Assembly: GCA_037190665.1 (NCBI GenBank)
Contig: JBBCJT010000167.1
Coordinates: 1-23,810 of the forward strand
Length of the DNA stretch: 23,810 nucleotides
Reading direction: 5' to 3'
DNA from: JBBCJT01 sp037190665
GTDB taxonomy: Bacteria; Pseudomonadota; Alphaproteobacteria; Acetobacterales; Acetobacteraceae
Shown: one piece after another, positions 22,614-23,810 of the stretch
Position numbering within the stretch: position 1 is the stretch's first letter
Layout of the letters: every line of letters starts with the position of its first letter
Made by a program: the position numbers and the translations under genes
The notes under the pieces: model-generated
What the model was told of the DNA's origin: nothing
Databases searched by the model: none
Seen by the model: only the letters and a program-made list of their open reading frames with translations

Positions 22614-22667
22614 GCCCGCATCCGCGGGCTTGGCTCGCCGCATAAGCGGCGGGCCGCGTTCGCGGCC
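22614..22667. repeat. Cluster of three consecutive GC-rich hairpins
   Basis: The gap 22586-22817 after the SMR-like gene begins with back-to-back inverted repeats. The first is GCCCGC/GCGGGC (22614-22619 with 22624-22629, loop ATCC). The second is GGCTCGCCGC/GCGGCGGGCC (22632-22641 with 22646-22655, loop ATAA, one G-T pair). The third is GGCCGCG/CGCGGCC (22652-22658 with 22661-22667), which shares bases with the second. No T-run follows any of them, so they are not classic intrinsic terminators, though they may halt or protect the upstream transcript. The tandem arrangement looks like REP/BIME-type extragenic palindromes. Confidence 0.7.
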
Positions 22668-22668
22668 T

Positions 22669-22692
22669 CGGCACGGATCATGATCCGTGCCG
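22669..22692. repeat. Perfect 24-bp palindrome
   Basis: The arm CGGCACGGATCA is followed immediately by its exact reverse complement TGATCCGTGCCG, centred between 22680 and 22681. After a mismatch at 22668/22693, two more pairs (22666-22667 with 22694-22695) extend the symmetry. It directly follows the three-hairpin cluster and lies about 126 bases upstream of the aldehyde dehydrogenase start. It could be a dimeric regulator's operator or the last unit of a mobile palindromic element. Confidence 0.8.
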
Positions 22693-22725
22693 CGGACGGG
22701 CGCGGGGTGGCCTTTGCGCCGCCGC

Positions 22726-22737
22726 GACGATATCGTC
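22726..22737. repeat. Perfect 12-bp palindrome GACGATATCGTC
   Basis: An AT-centred symmetric site 81 bases upstream of the aldehyde dehydrogenase ATG. A regulator site is possible; no family consensus is recognised. The remaining sequence up to 22803 shows no convincing promoter elements to me. Confidence 0.35.
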
Positions 22738-22803
22738 CGCAGCGCATAGCGGCAGACACGATTGCGTCGCATTCGCGTTCGTGGCCTGTTTCCCGACCCC
22801 GAC

Positions 22804-22809
22804 GGAGGA
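22804..22809 (+). promoter_or_regulatory. Shine-Dalgarno site for the aldehyde dehydrogenase
   Basis: GGAGGA with an eight-base spacer to ATG 22818. An ATG at 22810 directly abuts this site and is in a different frame from the gene. Confidence 0.75.
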
Positions 22810-22817
22810 ATGTCACC

Positions 22818-23810
22818 ATGGGCGCAGTTGCCCACCCGATGCAGTTCTATATCGACGGCGCCTGGGTCGACCCGATCGCGCCGAAGCCTTTCGACGTCAT
22901 CAATCCCGCCACCGAGGAAGCCTACGCGAAGATCTCGCTGGGCACCGCCGCGGACGTGGACCGCGCCGTGAAGGCCGCGCGCCGCGCCTTCGCCACCTTC
23001 GGCTCCACCAGCGCGAAGGAGCGGCAGGAGCTGCTGCGCCGCGTGCTCGCGATCTTCGAGCGCCGCATCGGCGACTTCGCCGCCGCGATCACGGAGGAGA
23101 TGGGGGCCCCCGCCACCCTCGCGCGCACCGCGCAGGCCGCCGCCGGGGCGACGCACCTGAAGACCTTCATCGAGGTGCTGGACACCTTCAAGTTCGAGGA
23201 CGTGCGCGGCACCACCCTGATCGCGCGCGAGCCCATAGGCGTGTGCGGGCTGATCACGCCGTGGAACTGGCCGGTGAACCAGGTGGTGCTGAAGGTAGGC
23301 GCCGCGCTTGCCGCCGGCTGCACCATGGTGCTGAAGCCGAGCGAGATCGCGCCCTTCGACGCGATGCTGTTCGCCGAGGTGCTTGAGGAGGCGGGCGTGC
23401 CCAAGGGCGTGTTCAACCTCGTCAACGGCGACGGCCCGACCGTGGGTGCCGCGCTGTCCGCGCATCCGGAGATCGACATGGTCTCCTTCACCGGCTCCAC
23501 CCGCGCGGGTGTGGCGGTGGCCAAGGCGGCGGCGGACACGGTCAAGCGCGTCAGCCAGGAGCTGGGTGGCAAGTCGGCCAACATCCTGCTGCCGGACGTC
23601 GATCTCGCGGCCGCCGTGGCCAAGGGCGTGGCGGGCTGCTTCCTGAACTCCGGCCAGTCCTGCAACGCGCCGACGCGCATGTTCGTCCCGCTCGACCGCA
23701 TGGACGAGGCGAAGGCCGCGGCGAAGACGGCGGCGGAGAAGTTCAAGGTCGGCGACCCGACCTCGGAAGCCACGCAGCTCGGCCCGGTGGTCAGCCAGGT
23801 GCAGTTCGAC
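22818..23810 (+). CDS. NAD(P)+-dependent aldehyde dehydrogenase (3' end outside window)
   Basis: The first 331 residues of an ALDH-superfamily enzyme that oxidises an aldehyde to the acid; about 140-150 residues are missing at the C-terminus if it has the usual 470-480. Key residues are all visible: Asn150 of ITPWNWPVNQ, Lys173 of VLKPSEIAPF (cofactor), the GSTRAG nucleotide loop (226-231), the general base Glu248 in QELGGKSANI, and the nucleophile Cys282 in NSGQSCNAPTRM. The N-terminus QFYIDGAWVDP and INPATEE is standard. It resembles the broad-range ALDH group often annotated as betaine- or medium-chain aldehyde dehydrogenase; specificity is undecided. A strong GGAGGA site precedes ATG 22818. 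It is separated from the glycosylation operon by the hairpin-rich gap and is probably its own transcription unit. Confidence 0.93.
   Translation, partial: MGAVAHPMQFYIDGAWVDPIAPKPFDVINPATEEAYAKISLGTAADVDRAVKAARRAFATFGSTSAKERQELLRRVLAIFERRIGDFAAAITEEMGAPATLARTAQAAAGATHLKTFIEVLDTFKFEDVRGTTLIAREPIGVCGLITPWNWPVNQVVLKVGAALAAGCTMVLKPSEIAPFDAMLFAEVLEEAGVPKGVFNLVNGDGPTVGAALSAHPEIDMVSFTGSTRAGVAVAKAAADTVKRVSQELGGKSANILLPDVDLAAAVAKGVAGCFLNSGQSCNAPTRMFVPLDRMDEAKAAAKTAAEKFKVGDPTSEATQLGPVVSQVQFD

Noticed and set aside
22614..22692. Rho-independent terminator
   Set aside because: The stems are strong but none is followed by a T-run on either strand, so only a repeat/hairpin annotation is supported.
1..23810. 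tRNA, rRNA, CRISPR arrays, transposases or prophage genes
   Set aside because: None was recognised; coding density is very high and gene content is ordinary chromosomal.

Overview
The window is a GC-rich, almost gap-free stretch of bacterial chromosome. It carries the aerobic (cobalt-late) cobaltochelatase genes cobS and cobT, a BolA/DnaJ pair beside them, a DUF2889 gene, and an ALDH gene. This mix, together with the codon bias, suggests an alphaproteobacterium, most likely in the Rhodospirillales/Acetobacteraceae range. The taxonomic guess is inference; there is no rRNA or marker gene here to prove it. Both ends cut a gene: cobT on the left (C-terminus missing) and an aldehyde dehydrogenase on the right (C-terminus missing).

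Layout, left to right. (1) 1-4044, minus strand: a DnaJ-domain protein, cobS, a glutathione S-transferase and cobT; bolA diverges from the DnaJ gene. (2) 4394-4957, minus: DUF2889 protein. (3) 5026-10933, minus: a tightly coupled seven-gene operon. In transcription order it encodes a RibD-type reductase, a zinc-less MDR dehydrogenase, a PTPS/QueD-fold protein that lacks key catalytic and metal residues, a GT4 glycosyltransferase, a SAM methyltransferase, OtnK and OtnC. Five of the six junctions are 4-base ATGA/GTGA overlaps. The first five genes look like an uncharacterised pathway that builds and decorates a pterin- or pyrimidine-like compound; this is the best candidate for an undescribed system. 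(4) 11058-13635: an Ldh-family oxidoreductase (minus), then a divergent nitroreductase-Nudix pair (plus). (5) 13624-20470, minus: a GT-C-like membrane glycosyltransferase, a hot-dog acyl-CoA hydratase-like protein, four consecutive DMT/EamA transporters and a metallo-beta-lactamase-fold hydrolase. Every junction overlaps except the last. (6) 20566-22585, plus: a SAM methyltransferase, a GtrB/DPM1-like GT2 and a small SMR/ArnE-like membrane protein. With the divergent GT-C gene these resemble a three-part surface-glycosylation system (lipid-linked sugar synthase, flippase, membrane transferase). (7) 22586-22817: the longest non-coding gap, with four back-to-back hairpins ending in a perfect 24-bp palindrome. 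(8) 22818 onward: aldehyde dehydrogenase.

Starts were chosen from start/stop overlaps and Shine-Dalgarno spacing. Several genes use GTG or TTG. No tRNA, rRNA, insertion sequence or CRISPR was recognised. Apart from 22586-22817, no intergenic gap exceeds about 125 bases.
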